Below, piece by piece: positions 1 to 9,600 of a stretch of DNA of 64,000 nt. Location: assembly GCF_000720115.1 (NCBI RefSeq), contig NZ_JOIR01000013.1, positions 200,540 to 264,539 on the forward strand. The letters are read 5' to 3'. Every line of letters starts with the position of its first letter. Position 1 is the first letter of the stretch. Made by a program: the position numbers and the translations under genes. The notes beneath the pieces are model-generated. The model was not told where the DNA came from. It worked only from the letters and a program-made list of their open reading frames with translations, and searched no databases. The DNA comes from Streptomyces sp. NRRL F-2580 (GTDB lineage Bacteria > Actinomycetota > Actinomycetes > Streptomycetales > Streptomycetaceae).

Positions 1-29
1 ACGGGGGCGGTGAACCTGCTCGCATGACA

Positions 30-60
30 CGGCACCCCGCGCACGGGGCGCGGGGTGCCG
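30..60. terminator. Hairpin terminator after the first gene
   Basis: A perfect 12-bp stem (positions 30-41 with 49-60) closes a 7-nt loop. It lies 22 bp beyond the stop codon at 82 of the minus-strand membrane protein. There is no T tract, as is usual for high-GC actinomycete terminators. Confidence 0.65.
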
Positions 61-81
61 GTCGGGCGTAGGGGCCGCGGG

Positions 82-1104
82 TCAGGCCGAGTTCTCCTGA
101 CGGTTCCTCAGCGCCAGTCCCGCGAGGACCGCGCCGGCCGCCGCGCACAGCACGACGGTGACGCCCGCCCAGGCCAGGGTGGAGCCCACGGCTCCGGCCA
201 GCGGGTCGAAGCCCGCCGATCCGCCGAGGACGTGCAGGGCCACCACGCCGGTGCCTGTGACCGCGCCGGCCCGCCACACCCCGGGGGTGTCCCGGAGCGC
301 CACGAGGGCGCCGACTCCCAGGCAGAGCAGCGCGACGAGGAGGGGCAGGAAGTCGGCGGGGGCCGCGGACGGCAGGGCCGTCAGGTCGTTCGGCAGGTGC
401 AGGGCGCCGCTGACCAGCAGGGCGAGCGCCACGGGCCAGCGCAGTACGTGCCGCAGGGCCGGGGAGCCGGCCGGTGCGGCGACGGGGGCGGCGCGCCGGC
501 GCGGGTCCTGCTGCCGAACCGGGTGCCGGTCCTGCTGCCGAACCGGGTGTCGGTCCTGCTGCCGGTCCTGGTACGGCGCGTCGGACAGCTCCGTGTACGG
601 CAGCTCGTACGGCTCCTCGAACCGCTCGTCGTAGGGCTCTTCGTCGGGCTCGTGGTAGCGCTCCTCGTCGTCCTGCTCGGAGGGCCCGGCCCGGCGCTGC
701 CGGTCCGCCGCTCCGGTCTCGTCCTTCCCGAGGCTGGTGACCAGCAGGGCGACGTCCTCGATGGACCGTCCGACGGCGGCGGCGCGCAGCGTGATGTCCG
801 CTTCGACCACCTCGTGCGGTGACTCGCCCAGGAGGGCGACCATCCGTTGTACGTCCTGTACGGGCCGGGTCACGGCGGCCGTGCGCAGTGCCTCGTGTCC
901 GGCGTCGGGCAGCCGGCCGTCACCCTCCTTGAGGAGGCTCACCAGGGCGGTGACCTCCTCCAGGGGGCGGCAGGTGGCCGCCGCGTCCAGCAGGGTACGC
1001 ATGCGCTGCGTGTTCGGCGCGTCCGGCGCGTCCGGTGCGTTGGAGTCGGGGGTCCCGCGGCGGTCTTCGTGGGGCGTCGTCGCGAGGGTGATGGGGTCCT
1101 TCAT
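82..1104 (-). CDS. Multi-pass membrane protein with N-terminal helical repeats
   Basis: 340 residues, function unknown. The N-terminal third holds three degenerate copies of a roughly 40-residue helical unit, each built as L-x-A-A-x-x-x-x-P-[LVI]-[EQ]-[ED]-V followed by a Leu/Val-rich helix (around residues 35-60, 70-95 and 105-130). A charged, Tyr/Glu-rich and Gln/Arg-rich linker follows, including direct repeats of the peptide RQQDRHPV. The C-terminal part has about four hydrophobic segments (residues 220-335). The ATG at 1104 is preceded by GGAGC. The soluble repeat domain is probably cytoplasmic and tethered to the membrane. No enzymatic motif is visible. Similar repeat-linker-4TM proteins occur in Streptomyces without an assigned role. 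Confidence 0.8.
   Translation of the reverse strand: MKDPITLATTPHEDRRGTPDSNAPDAPDAPNTQRMRTLLDAAATCRPLEEVTALVSLLKEGDGRLPDAGHEALRTAAVTRPVQDVQRMVALLGESPHEVVEADITLRAAAVGRSIEDVALLVTSLGKDETGAADRQRRAGPSEQDDEERYHEPDEEPYDERFEEPYELPYTELSDAPYQDRQQDRHPVRQQDRHPVRQQDPRRRAAPVAAPAGSPALRHVLRWPVALALLVSGALHLPNDLTALPSAAPADFLPLLVALLCLGVGALVALRDTPGVWRAGAVTGTGVVALHVLGGSAGFDPLAGAVGSTLAWAGVTVVLCAAAGAVLAGLALRNRQENSA
505..564. repeat. 24-bp tandem repeat (2.5 copies) inside the linker of the first gene
   Basis: Two near-identical 24-bp units (505-528 and 529-552, one C/T difference) and a 12-bp partial third copy (553-564). Being a multiple of three, copy-number change would alter linker length without breaking the frame. 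Confidence 0.8.
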
Positions 1105-1280
1105 GGAAAGCTCCGTTCGCCGACGCGCGGGTTCGCACGCCGGTCATCGTGCGTCATGGGAAGCGCACGCTTTGTTACATTGAGTGCCAGTGCTGATCGC
1201 TGCGCCATTCGGGGCGGGCAAACGGGTGGTCTCCACGCCGGTCGGCCCGCCGGCCCATCCGGGTCGCACGGGGAAAGGTC

Positions 1281-2918
1281 GTGGGCGTGCCCGACATTCG
1301 CCAGGTCCGACGCCGGTGCGCGCTGCTGCTGCCGGTGGTGTTGCTTTTCCTGGGCGCCGCGGCCCCGCCGGAGCGGCCCGCCGTCGACCCGGAGCCCGTC
1401 GTGAGCACCGACCGCGGAGCCGTACGCGGCCGCGCGCACGGCGCGTACGACACTTTCGAGGGCATCCCCTTCGCGGCTCCGCCGACCGGCGCCCGGCGCT
1501 GGCGGCTGCCCGAGCCGGCTCCCCGCTGGGAGGGGGTGCGCGAGGCCGGGGCGCCCGGCGCGCGCTGTGTGCAGCTGCCCGTGCTCGAACCGGGCGGGCC
1601 GATCGGCTCCGAGGACTGCCTGTACCTCAACGTCACCGCTCCGGCGGGCGGCCGCGACGCCGGTGGCCGGCTCCGGCCCGTCATGGTCTGGTTCCACGGC
1701 GGCGGCTTCTTCAGCGGCGCGGGCGACACCTACCAACCCGACCGGCTGGCCGAGCGGGGCGGGGCCGTGGTGGTGACCGTCAACTACCGGCTCGGCGTCT
1801 TCGGCCTGTTCGCCCATCCGGAGCTCGGCGGGGCCCCCGACTTCGCCCTGGCGGACCAACGGGCGGCGCTGCGCTGGGTGCGGGCGAACGCGGAGCGCTT
1901 CGGCGCGGACCCGCGCGACGTCACCGTCTTCGGGGAATCGGCGGGGGCGCTCAGCGTCTGCGCCCACCTCACCTCCCCGGCTTCCGCGGGACTCTTCCAC
2001 AAGGCGATCGTGCAGAGCGGGTCGTGCTCGACCACGGTGCCTCCCCGGGCGCTGCTGCCCGGCCTCGGCAGGTACGAGCCCTTCGTGCCCCAGCGGCGCA
2101 CGGTCGAGGAGGGCGCCCGGGCGGCGGTCCGGCTCGGCTGCGGCCGGCCCGCCGGCGTACTGGACTGCCTGCGCCGCCTGGACACCGGCGCCCTCGCGAC
2201 CGCCGACCTGATGCAGCGCTTCTCCCTGGTCTCCTACGGCAACGGCACGCTGCCGCTGGAGCCCCGGCGGGCGCTGGAGGCGGGGCGGTTCCACCGGGTG
2301 CCGGTGATGCAGGGCGTCATGCAGGACGAGATGCGCCTCTTCCTCGCGCAGGCCCTCGCCGTGTACCCGATCGGCGGCGAGGCCGCGTACCGGGCCCGGC
2401 TGGAGCAGTCCTTCGGCGCCTCGGCCGCCGACGCCGTGGAGGCCCGCTATCCGGTGTCGGCCCACCCGACCCCGGCGGTGGCGTGGGCCACCCTGCTGAC
2501 GGACGCGTCGTTCATCTGCCCCGCGTTGCGGGACGGCGCGGCGCTGGCCCGGCACGTGCCGACGTACGAGTACCGGTTCAGCGACCGCGGCGCGCCCAAC
2601 TTCACCGGCCTGCCGGAGGTGCCGGGGCTGCCGTTCGGCGCGGCCCACGGTTTCGAACTGCCCTACCTGTTCACGATGGCTCCGCTGAGCGACCCGCAGC
2701 GGCGGCTCGCGGACCGGATGACCGGCTACTGGACGGGATTCGCCCGCACGGGCGTGCCGACGGCGCCGGGGGCCCCGGAATGGCCGCGCCACCGGTCGGC
2801 GGCGGCCGTGCTGTCGCTGGCACCGGGCACGGGCGGGATCCGTACGGTGGACGCGCGGGCCGAACACCACTGCGCGCTCTGGGACGCGCAGTGGCCCGGG
2901 GTCACCACTTCTGGGTGA
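1281..2918 (+). CDS. Secreted type-B carboxylesterase
   Basis: 545 residues, alpha/beta hydrolase of the carboxylesterase type B (para-nitrobenzyl esterase/cholinesterase) family, hydrolysing carboxylic esters. The nucleophile elbow GESAGALS lies near residue 216, after the oxyanion-hole HGGGFF near residue 141. The family motif EDCLYLNV is present near residue 112, and the HGF-type segment near residue 456 should supply the catalytic His. An N-terminal hydrophobic stretch (LLLPVVLLFLGAA) indicates Sec export. The GTG start at 1281 is chosen because GGGAAAGG precedes it and it keeps the signal peptide. The length is normal. The 3' end overlaps the convergent lipoprotein gene by 17 bp. The natural substrate cannot be told from sequence. 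Confidence 0.9.
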   Translation: MGVPDIRQVRRRCALLLPVVLLFLGAAAPPERPAVDPEPVVSTDRGAVRGRAHGAYDTFEGIPFAAPPTGARRWRLPEPAPRWEGVREAGAPGARCVQLPVLEPGGPIGSEDCLYLNVTAPAGGRDAGGRLRPVMVWFHGGGFFSGAGDTYQPDRLAERGGAVVVTVNYRLGVFGLFAHPELGGAPDFALADQRAALRWVRANAERFGADPRDVTVFGESAGALSVCAHLTSPASAGLFHKAIVQSGSCSTTVPPRALLPGLGRYEPFVPQRRTVEEGARAAVRLGCGRPAGVLDCLRRLDTGALATADLMQRFSLVSYGNGTLPLEPRRALEAGRFHRVPVMQGVMQDEMRLFLAQALAVYPIGGEAAYRARLEQSFGASAADAVEARYPVSAHPTPAVAWATLLTDASFICPALRDGAALARHVPTYEYRFSDRGAPNFTGLPEVPGLPFGAAHGFELPYLFTMAPLSDPQRRLADRMTGYWTGFARTGVPTAPGAPEWPRHRSAAAVLSLAPGTGGIRTVDARAEHHCALWDAQWPGVTTSG

Positions 2919-3567
2919 TGACGTCGTAGTCGTGGGTGCGGAGGGTGAGGGTGCCGGTGTCGCCGTAGACCTGGCGCCGCCATGCGGTGAAGACGTCGGC
3001 GATCCGGCGGGCGTCCTCGGCGGCGCCCTTGCCGACCTGCCTGGTGGTGAAGGTGATGCGCGCCTCGCCGACCGCGCTGACCTTGCGGACGCGGGTCTCC
3101 CTGAGGCGGATGTCGCTGTCCTGGTCGGTGCGGCGCTTGTCGTAGTAGGCGTTGAAGTCCCGGGTCATGTCGAACCAGTCGGCCGGGCCGCAGGGACCGC
3201 CGCCGTTGCCCATCTCGCCGTCGGTGGGCGGGCCCACGTATCCGCCGGTCTCCTGGTCGGTCGGCGGACCGGCGGGGGCGCCGGTGTCCTCGTCGGTGGG
3301 CGGGCCGGCAGGCGCGCCCGTGTCCTGGTCCGTCGGCGGACCGGCAGGGCCGCTGGTCTGCTGGTCCGTCGGGGGGCCGGCGTCGGCGCCCGTGTCCCCG
3401 TCCGTCGGTACGTCGAGGTCGCAATCGGCCGGCGCGAGCGTGGGCACGCCGGCGGGCGGCGCGGCCTGCCCCGCCCGGGTGGTCCCGCACCCCGCCAGCA
3501 CAGCGCACAGGAGCCCCGCCACCACCATGCGCCCCGTCACGGACCTCGCTGCGATCGTCATGACCAT
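2902..3567 (-). CDS. Lipoprotein with six degenerate 12-residue repeats
   Basis: 221 residues. The signal peptide ends in a clear lipobox (AVLAGC, Cys27), so the mature protein should be lipid-anchored outside the membrane. Residues 53-124 are six imperfect copies of a 12-mer of the form PPTDxxTGxxAG, probably a flexible stalk. The C-terminal 95 residues form a compact domain with conserved-looking Trp and Tyr and an alpha/beta pattern, not recognised. The start at 3567 is chosen because it follows a G-rich ribosome-binding stretch (AAAGGGGGATGGGG) and gives a compact signal peptide; ATGs at 3561 and 3588 are also possible. It lies 74 bp downstream of the MOSC gene on the same strand and may be co-transcribed. 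Confidence 0.85.
   Translation of the reverse strand: MVMTIAARSVTGRMVVAGLLCAVLAGCGTTRAGQAAPPAGVPTLAPADCDLDVPTDGDTGADAGPPTDQQTSGPAGPPTDQDTGAPAGPPTDEDTGAPAGPPTDQETGGYVGPPTDGEMGNGGGPCGPADWFDMTRDFNAYYDKRRTDQDSDIRLRETRVRKVSAVGEARITFTTRQVGKGAAEDARRIADVFTAWRRQVYGDTGTLTLRTHDYDVITQKW
3196..3411. repeat. Six degenerate 36-bp repeats encoding the lipoprotein stalk
   Basis: Six units of 36 bp encode the PPTDxxTG repeats of the lipoprotein. The units differ mostly in codons for residues 5-6 and 9-11, so the array is old or diversified rather than freshly amplified. Confidence 0.75.
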
Positions 3568-3641
3568 CCCCCATCCCCCTTTGGCCATCAAGAGGTGATC
3601 CGGGCGGTCCCGGTTCCACCCCGCGCTCGCCTGATCGCGGC

Positions 3642-4367
3642 CTAGGCGAGGACGACGGACTCCCCGACCCGGACCGTTCCCGGTGTGATGACGCGGGCGA
3701 GCATGTCGAGGCGGTTGTCGTGCGCCTTGGCGATCGTCTTCAGGATGAGCGGCGCATGCGGAAGGTCCTGCTGGGCCTGGTTGGTCATCACGCACCGCTC
3801 GCTGGAGCGCAGGAACTCGATGTGGAGGGTGTCCCCCACCCGGGCCTCGCGGCCGATCCACTCGTCCTCGACGAACGGCGGGGTGCCGGGCGGGGTGCGC
3901 AGCAGGAGGTTCGGCCGGAACCGGCGTTCGTCGACCGGTACGTCCGGCACCTCGTCGCGGATCCAGTCGAGGGTGGCCGTCGTCAGGACGCTGAGCGGCA
4001 GTTGGTCGAAGTGCGAGACCTCGCCCTCGCGGGCCAGCTCGACGTCATCGCGGCCGAGGTAGGTGCGGAGGTAGGCCGTGGGGTCGGCCACCACGCGTCC
4101 GTGCGGGTCGACCAGTTCCGGCAGGCCCGGTTCCTGGTCGCCGGGAGCGTAGCGGGAGCTCACGTGGAGCAGCCCGTCCATCCGCCGGAAGCGGCGGGTG
4201 TTCTTGCCCGAGCCGAACTTCCCCTCGGCGTCCCGCACCGCGTACAGCCGGTCGCCCGCCAGGCCGCGCTCGTCGATCCGTACGCCGCGCAGCCGTTCAC
4301 CGCCTGTCGACTTGATCGGGTACCGCCAAATCCGCTCTATCACGCCCGCGTTCTCTGCCACCGGCAC
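3642..4367 (-). CDS. MOSC domain-containing protein
   Basis: 241 residues. The N-terminal MOSC beta-barrel domain starts with IWRYPIKSTGGE and RGLAGDR, both hallmarks of this family. The MOSC core (residues 100-240) holds the conserved Cys in SSERCVMTNQ, the likely molybdenum-cofactor sulfur-carrying site. Such proteins act in sulfur transfer or as N-hydroxylated-compound reductases with Moco. The GTG start is only 20 bp from the divergent HAD gene start. The minus-strand hexamer TAGTAC a few bases upstream looks like a -10, so the transcript may be leaderless. A Moco-dependent oxidoreductase is encoded at 20.1 kb but is not linked in an operon. Confidence 0.88.
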   Translation of the reverse strand: MPVAENAGVIERIWRYPIKSTGGERLRGVRIDERGLAGDRLYAVRDAEGKFGSGKNTRRFRRMDGLLHVSSRYAPGDQEPGLPELVDPHGRVVADPTAYLRTYLGRDDVELAREGEVSHFDQLPLSVLTTATLDWIRDEVPDVPVDERRFRPNLLLRTPPGTPPFVEDEWIGREARVGDTLHIEFLRSSERCVMTNQAQQDLPHAPLILKTIAKAHDNRLDMLARVITPGTVRVGESVVLA

Positions 4368-4387
4368 GACGGTACTACGGTGGGATC

Positions 4388-4873
4388 ATGACCGGTCCCG
4401 AGATCCCTCCCCTCCTCTACCTCGACGTCGACGGACCCCTCATCCCCTTCGGCGCGGGCCCGTACCCGCCCGGGGACGATGCCAATCCGCTGCTCGCCCG
4501 GATCGGTCCCGCGCTCGGGCCGCAGCTGGCGGCGCTGCCGTGCGAGCTCGTGTGGGCCACGACCTGGATGGCCGAGGCCAACGAGTGCGTCGCGCCCCGG
4601 CTCGGCCTCCCGGAGCTGTCGGTGGTGGCCTGGCCGGAGCCGTCCGACGCCGACGCCGACGGGAGAGGCGGGATCCACTGGAAGACCCCGGCCCTCGTCG
4701 CGCACGCGGCCGGACGGCCCTTCGTCTGGGTCGACGACGAGATCACCGGCGCCGACCGGGACTGGGTGGCCGCCCGGCACCCCGGCCGGGCGCTGCTGCA
4801 CCGCGTGGATCCCGGCCGTGGGCTGGGCGAGGCGGACTTCACGGCGCTGTGGGCATGGTTCCGTTCGGCGTGA
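4388..4873 (+). CDS. HAD-like protein (HAD_SAK_2-type)
   Basis: 161 residues. The N-terminal YLDVDGPL motif is HAD motif I (Asp nucleophile), and FVWVDDE near residue 115 is the acidic motif IV. The WATTWM stretch fits motif II. The family resembles the HAD domain found in Swiss-army-knife RNA-repair proteins, here free-standing. Phosphatase or polynucleotide-phosphatase activity is inferred only from the fold. The ATG has GGTGGGATC just upstream, and the shared 20-bp divergent region holds TACTAC as a possible -10. The 3' end overlaps the convergent SWIM gene by 35 bp. Confidence 0.8.
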   Translation: MTGPEIPPLLYLDVDGPLIPFGAGPYPPGDDANPLLARIGPALGPQLAALPCELVWATTWMAEANECVAPRLGLPELSVVAWPEPSDADADGRGGIHWKTPALVAHAAGRPFVWVDDEITGADRDWVAARHPGRALLHRVDPGRGLGEADFTALWAWFRSA

Positions 4874-6659
4874 CGGCCCAGGACGCGGCGACCAGGGAGC
4901 GTTCCGCCGCCGCGAGGTGGGTGGCCGCGGCCAGCCAGGCCCAGGCGTAGCCGTCGGGCGAAGGGTCGGTGAGGCGGCCGAAGGCGTTGCGGGGGCGGCG
5001 GTCGGCCTCGGCGGCGAGGGCGGCGGACAGCTCCGCGGCCGCGGTGAGCCCGGCCCGGCGGAGCGGGCCGAACGAGGCCAGGGGCGCCGTACCGCGGCCC
5101 GCTTCGGCGACGGCGCGGCGGCCGCCCGCGACCCCGGTCTCCAGGAGGCGGCGTACCCGCCACAGCGGGGAGTCGGCCAGCGGGTCCGGCCCCTCGGCCG
5201 CCGCGACCGGCCCGGGGGCGTCGGCCCGCGGCGGGAAGTGGACGCCCTGGAGGCGGTCGTAGCCGAGGTCGGCGCGGCCCAGCCATTCCTCGGGCAGCCG
5301 CAGGGTGTACGGCGCGCCGGGCACGGGGCCGACGGCGAGGGGGCGCAGCGTGGCGGCGCGGTCCAGGTCGGGGCGGCCCAGGACGCGCAGCTGGAGTCCC
5401 GGGTACCCGGCGATCCGGCGCAGGTTCGCCGTGTGCGGCAGCTCGGGGTGGGGGTGCGCGGGCAGCAGCCGCAGCAGCGGGGCGTCCGGGCGTGCCTCGC
5501 GGACGAGGAGGTGTTCACCGGCCGCGCCGACGACGGTGACGTCGCAGCCGAGGAGCGCGGAATCGGCTCCCTCCGGATCGGCCAGCAGCTCGGCGATGGC
5601 CTCGGCGGCCGGGCGGGCGAAGAGCGGCGCGGCGGGCTGCTCGGTCCAGAGCGTGCCGCGCAGCGGGGTCGCCCTGACCTCGCGTCCGGCGCCGAGCCGG
5701 CCCTCCGCCGAGACCGTCGCGCCGACGATGCGCAGGCCGCCGCGGGCCAGACCGGCGTGGTCGAGGACCGCGCCGCCGAGGGACACGGAGGCGGAGCCGG
5801 CGCCGCGGGCACGGGCCAGGCCGCCGGGGCGGACGTCGGACACCGAGTAGCGGGCGCCGTCGAGTGCCAGCAGGTGGGTGACGACTCCGCCGTATCCGGT
5901 GGCCGAGAGCACCGGTTCCCGGCACAGGCCGTGCACTTGGAGGCTGCCGCCGGGCGCGTAGGCGCGGCGGGCGGTGCCGGTCAGCGCGGGTTCGGCCGTT
6001 CCGCAGGCCAGCACGCCGGCGGTGTGCAGGAGCTCGCGGAAGGCGCCGGTGAGGGCGCCGAGCCGCTGCGTGGCCCGGCGTTCCCGGGCGGCGCGCAGGC
6101 CGCGTACGACGCGCAGGGCGGCGGCCTCGGCGCGCGGTAGCCCGGCGAGGCGGGCGGTGTGGGCGGCGCGCAGCAGCTCGGCCTGGACCACGGCTCCGCC
6201 GGCGGTGACTCCGGCGGCGAGGGCTTCGGCGGCAGCGTGCCAGAGCGCGGTCGCCGCGCCGAGCTGGGCCTCGGTGAGGGCCGGCGCCGGGCCCGTGGAC
6301 TCGGCGGGCCCGGACTCCGTCGGGGCTTCCGGCTCGGGCTGCTCCGCGGCCGGTGGCGGCGGGGCCGCGTCCGCGAGCGGGGCGGCGCCCAGTGCGGCGG
6401 CCCGGTGCAGGCAGCGGGGCGCCAACAGGCAGCTGCACGTGGCCTGTCCGGCCTCGGTGACCGTGCCCGAAGGGCCGGGGCGCAGGGTGACGAGGGCGTC
6501 CTCGCCGAAGCGGACGGTGACGCTGCCGTCCGCCTCGCGGGCGGCGGCCGCCGCGCAGTCCTCGGTGGCGGCGTCCAGCTTCTTGCGCAGGCGGGCGGTG
6601 AGGTTCTCGACCGCTTCGGCGAGCACCTCGGGTGCGACGGGCGGCAGTTCGGTGCTCAA
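4839..6659 (-). CDS. SWIM zinc-finger protein (YehQ-like)
   Basis: 606 residues, last gene of the 13-kb MoxR operon. A SWIM zinc-binding motif of CxCxnCxH form (Cys75, Cys77, Cys83, His85; sequence CSCLLAPRCLH) sits near the N terminus, followed by a Pro/Ala/Glu-rich linker and a large all-purpose C-terminal region of unknown fold. The TTG start at 6659 is chosen because it overlaps the TGA stop of the upstream gene (TTGA) and follows GGAGAG with normal spacing; no ATG or GTG lies nearby in frame. SWIM motifs bind nucleic acid or protein. E. coli YehQ is also a SWIM protein encoded beside a MoxR ATPase, a DUF5682 protein and a VWA protein, so the context supports a shared complex. The 3' end overlaps the HAD gene by 35 bp. 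Confidence 0.85.
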   Translation of the reverse strand: MSTELPPVAPEVLAEAVENLTARLRKKLDAATEDCAAAAAREADGSVTVRFGEDALVTLRPGPSGTVTEAGQATCSCLLAPRCLHRAAALGAAPLADAAPPPPAAEQPEPEAPTESGPAESTGPAPALTEAQLGAATALWHAAAEALAAGVTAGGAVVQAELLRAAHTARLAGLPRAEAAALRVVRGLRAARERRATQRLGALTGAFRELLHTAGVLACGTAEPALTGTARRAYAPGGSLQVHGLCREPVLSATGYGGVVTHLLALDGARYSVSDVRPGGLARARGAGSASVSLGGAVLDHAGLARGGLRIVGATVSAEGRLGAGREVRATPLRGTLWTEQPAAPLFARPAAEAIAELLADPEGADSALLGCDVTVVGAAGEHLLVREARPDAPLLRLLPAHPHPELPHTANLRRIAGYPGLQLRVLGRPDLDRAATLRPLAVGPVPGAPYTLRLPEEWLGRADLGYDRLQGVHFPPRADAPGPVAAAEGPDPLADSPLWRVRRLLETGVAGGRRAVAEAGRGTAPLASFGPLRRAGLTAAAELSAALAAEADRRPRNAFGRLTDPSPDGYAWAWLAAATHLAAAERSLVAASWAVTPNGTMPTAP

Positions 6660-9600
6660 CGGGACTCTCCACGGAGGCGGTCGCCCACCCAGCGGGCGAG
6701 GGCGAGGGGGCTGAGGGCTGCCACGGGCATGCCGGCCGCGACGAGTTGTCGCGCGACCGGGACCGAGTACCGGGGCGTTCCCGCGTCGTCGAGCGCGGCG
6801 CAGCCCATCAGGTGGGCGCCGGAGGCGGCCAGCGCGCGGACCTCGCCGAGGAGCCCGCCGATCGGGGCTCCCTCCTCGAAGTCGCTGACCACGACGACGA
6901 GGGTGCGGCTCGGGACGGTGATCAGGGTGCGGGCGTGCGCGAGACCGGCGGCGATGTGCGTACCGCCGCCGACGCGGACCTCCAGCAGCAGCGAGAGCGG
7001 GTCGTCCACGCGGTCGGTGAAGTCCACGACCTGGGTGGAGAAGGCGAGGAAGTGGGTGGACAGGGTCGGTACGCCGCCCAGCACGGCCGCGGTCAGGGCC
7101 GACCAGATGACGGAGGCCTCCATCGAGCCGGACACGTCGACGACGAGGATCAGCCGCCAGTCGGCCTCGCGGTTCGCCCGGGTGCTGAAGACGGGCCGCT
7201 CCGGTACGACGACGACCGTGCCGTCGGCCCGTCGCCGGGTGTGCGCGAGGTTGGCGCGCAGGGTCCGGGCCAGGTCGAGTCTGCCGCCGGGGCGGCGGGT
7301 GGGGCGCGGGGTGGCGAGGCCGGAGAGCGCCGGGCGCAGGCGGGTGGCCAGCTCCTTGGCGAGCTCGTCGACCAGCCGTTTGACGAGGGGGCGCAGGCGG
7401 GCCAGTTGGGCCTCCGGGAGTCCGCCGGCCAGGGACAGTACGGAGCTCAGCAGTTCCACGGAGGGCCGTACGGCCGCCGGGTCGAGCTGGGCGAGCACGT
7501 CGGTGCGGCCCGCCTCGGCGGCGCCGGCGAGCACCTCCTCCCGTACGTCCGCGCCGAACAGCGCCTCCAGCTCCTGCGACCACTCGCGGGCGGTGGGGAA
7601 GGAGGCCTCCTGGCCGCCGCCCTGGCCGCTCCCTTGGCCGGAGTCGAGGTCGGATGCGCCTTCGCCGCGCCCGGCGCCGTACAGCTCGTCCAGTGCGTGG
7701 GCGTAGCGGCGGGCGCCGGCGGGGAGGCGGTCGCGCTCGCGGCCGAGCAGCAGCCGCCAGCGGTCGGCGGGGGCGAGCCGGTGTTCCCCGGCTTCGGGGG
7801 TTCCGGCGGGGGGGGCGTCGGGAACGTCCGGGCCCGGGGCGGGTGCCTGCGCCGCGGGCAGCGGGAGGGCCTTGAGCGCGGCGAGCCCGGCGGCGTCGGC
7901 GGCGGCCCAGAGGGCGAGCAGGGCGGGCGACGCGTCGAGCGCGAGGTCGATCCGGTCGCCGAGCCGCTCGGTGACGGTGTCGAGCAGCCGGTCGCGGGCA
8001 GCGGGCGAGAGGGCGTCGAAGCCGCCGCGCAGAGCGGGGAGGCGGTCCAGGAAGTCCTGGTCGGCGAGGCGCTCCACGCGGGCGAGGAGCGGGGTCAGGG
8101 CGGCCGGGGAGGACCCCAGCAGCGGGCCCGCGGCGGTGAGGAGTCCGGCGAGCCGGCGGGTCAGGGCGCGCCGGCTGTCGGCGGTGCCCGCGGCGTCGAT
8201 CCATCCGGCGGCACGGTCGCCGAGCCCGGCGGCCGGGTCGAGGTCGAGGAGGACCCGTACGGCCAGGGCGGCGCCCTGCATCAGCGGGGACGCGGAGGCC
8301 GCGAGGCCGGCGAGGGCCTCGTCCGTGCGCAGGCCGAGGTGGTGGGCGGCGGCGCGGTCGGCGAGGGCCACGAGGGCGGTCGCGTCGGCGGGGTCGTCGC
8401 TGCCGGCGAGGCCGGGCAGCGACCGTACGGCCGCTTCGAGGAGGTCCCCGGTGAGGGCGGCGGCGGTGGCGCGGGACCCGTCCGAGGTGCCGGGGAGGTG
8501 GCCGCGGTGGAGGGCCTCCAGGAGGTCGAGGGCGTCGAGGAGTTCGGGCAGGGTCGCCGTCTGCGGCAGGACGGTGGCCGCCTCGTGGAGGCGTACGTCG
8601 ACCAGCTCGGGCAGATCGCAGCGCGCGGCGGCGGCCAGCCCGGCGAGGATCTGCGCCGGGGTCGGCCCGCCGTCGGCGGCGGCCCGGCGGGCGGTGTCGC
8701 GCAGGGTTCCGGCGGCCGCCTGGGCGGCGGTGACGCCGCGGACCCCGGCGAGATCGAGGCGGGCCGGGACGGAAGGCGTCCAGGACAGCCGCCATTTGGT
8801 GCCGAGGGCGGTGCCGTCGCCGGTGGCGGCCACGGTGAGGGGGTCCCCGTAGGAGGCGCCGCACACGAGGAGCCGTTGCAGCAGGACCTCGCGGCGGCCG
8901 TCCAGGGCGGAGCGCAGCGGGTCGAGGCGGACCTCGCGGGAGGCGGGCTCGTCGGGGCCGGGCAGGCGCAGTTCCGTCAGCTCGGCCTCGACGGAGGGGC
9001 CGAGGCCGGAGCGGGGGGCGTGCGGGGTGATCCGCCCGCGGGCGGTGCCGACGAGCACGGCTTCGAGGGCGCGGGCCAGCGCCCGGCCCCGGCCCAGCGG
9101 TTCGCCCTGGCCGAGGACGGTGGTGACGGCTTCGAGGAGCTCGCCGCGGCCGGGCGCGGGGAGCCCGCGCAGGACGGCGAGGTCGCAGGCGAGCCGCAGG
9201 GTCTCGGCGGCCTCGCCGGTGCCGGCGGTGTGCCCGGCCCGGCGCAGCTCCCGGCAGAGCCGGGTGACGGCGACGGAGGCCGCGTCCCGGACCCGCCCGG
9301 GGTCACCGGCGGCTTCCAGGACGGCCTGCTGCCAGAGCGGATCCCGGATCCCGGCGGGGTACCCGGAACGGGAGTCGAGCAGATCGAAGGAGTACGGCAC
9401 GAAGGAGGTGACGGCCCCCTCCGCCGCCGCGCCGGCGCGTGCGGGGCCTGCGGCCCGAGGCCCCGGCTCGGCCCCGGCACGGGGTGCCGGGACCGAACCG
9501 CCGGACTCCCCCGGAAGGACACCCCTGGGCCCGTTGCCCACGCCCACGGCAGCCGGGCCGGTCCCGGCGCTCGCGCCCACGCGCGCCGAGGTGACGTCCA

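Noticed and set aside
1160..1195. CIRCE-type element around GAGTGCCAG
   Set aside because: Only one arm is present; the matching inverted arm at 9-bp distance is missing.
4839..8864. A 1341-residue reading frame on the minus strand
   Set aside because: Only its last 606 codons have protein character; the upstream part is an Arg/Pro-rich frame antiphase to the DUF5682-VWA gene.
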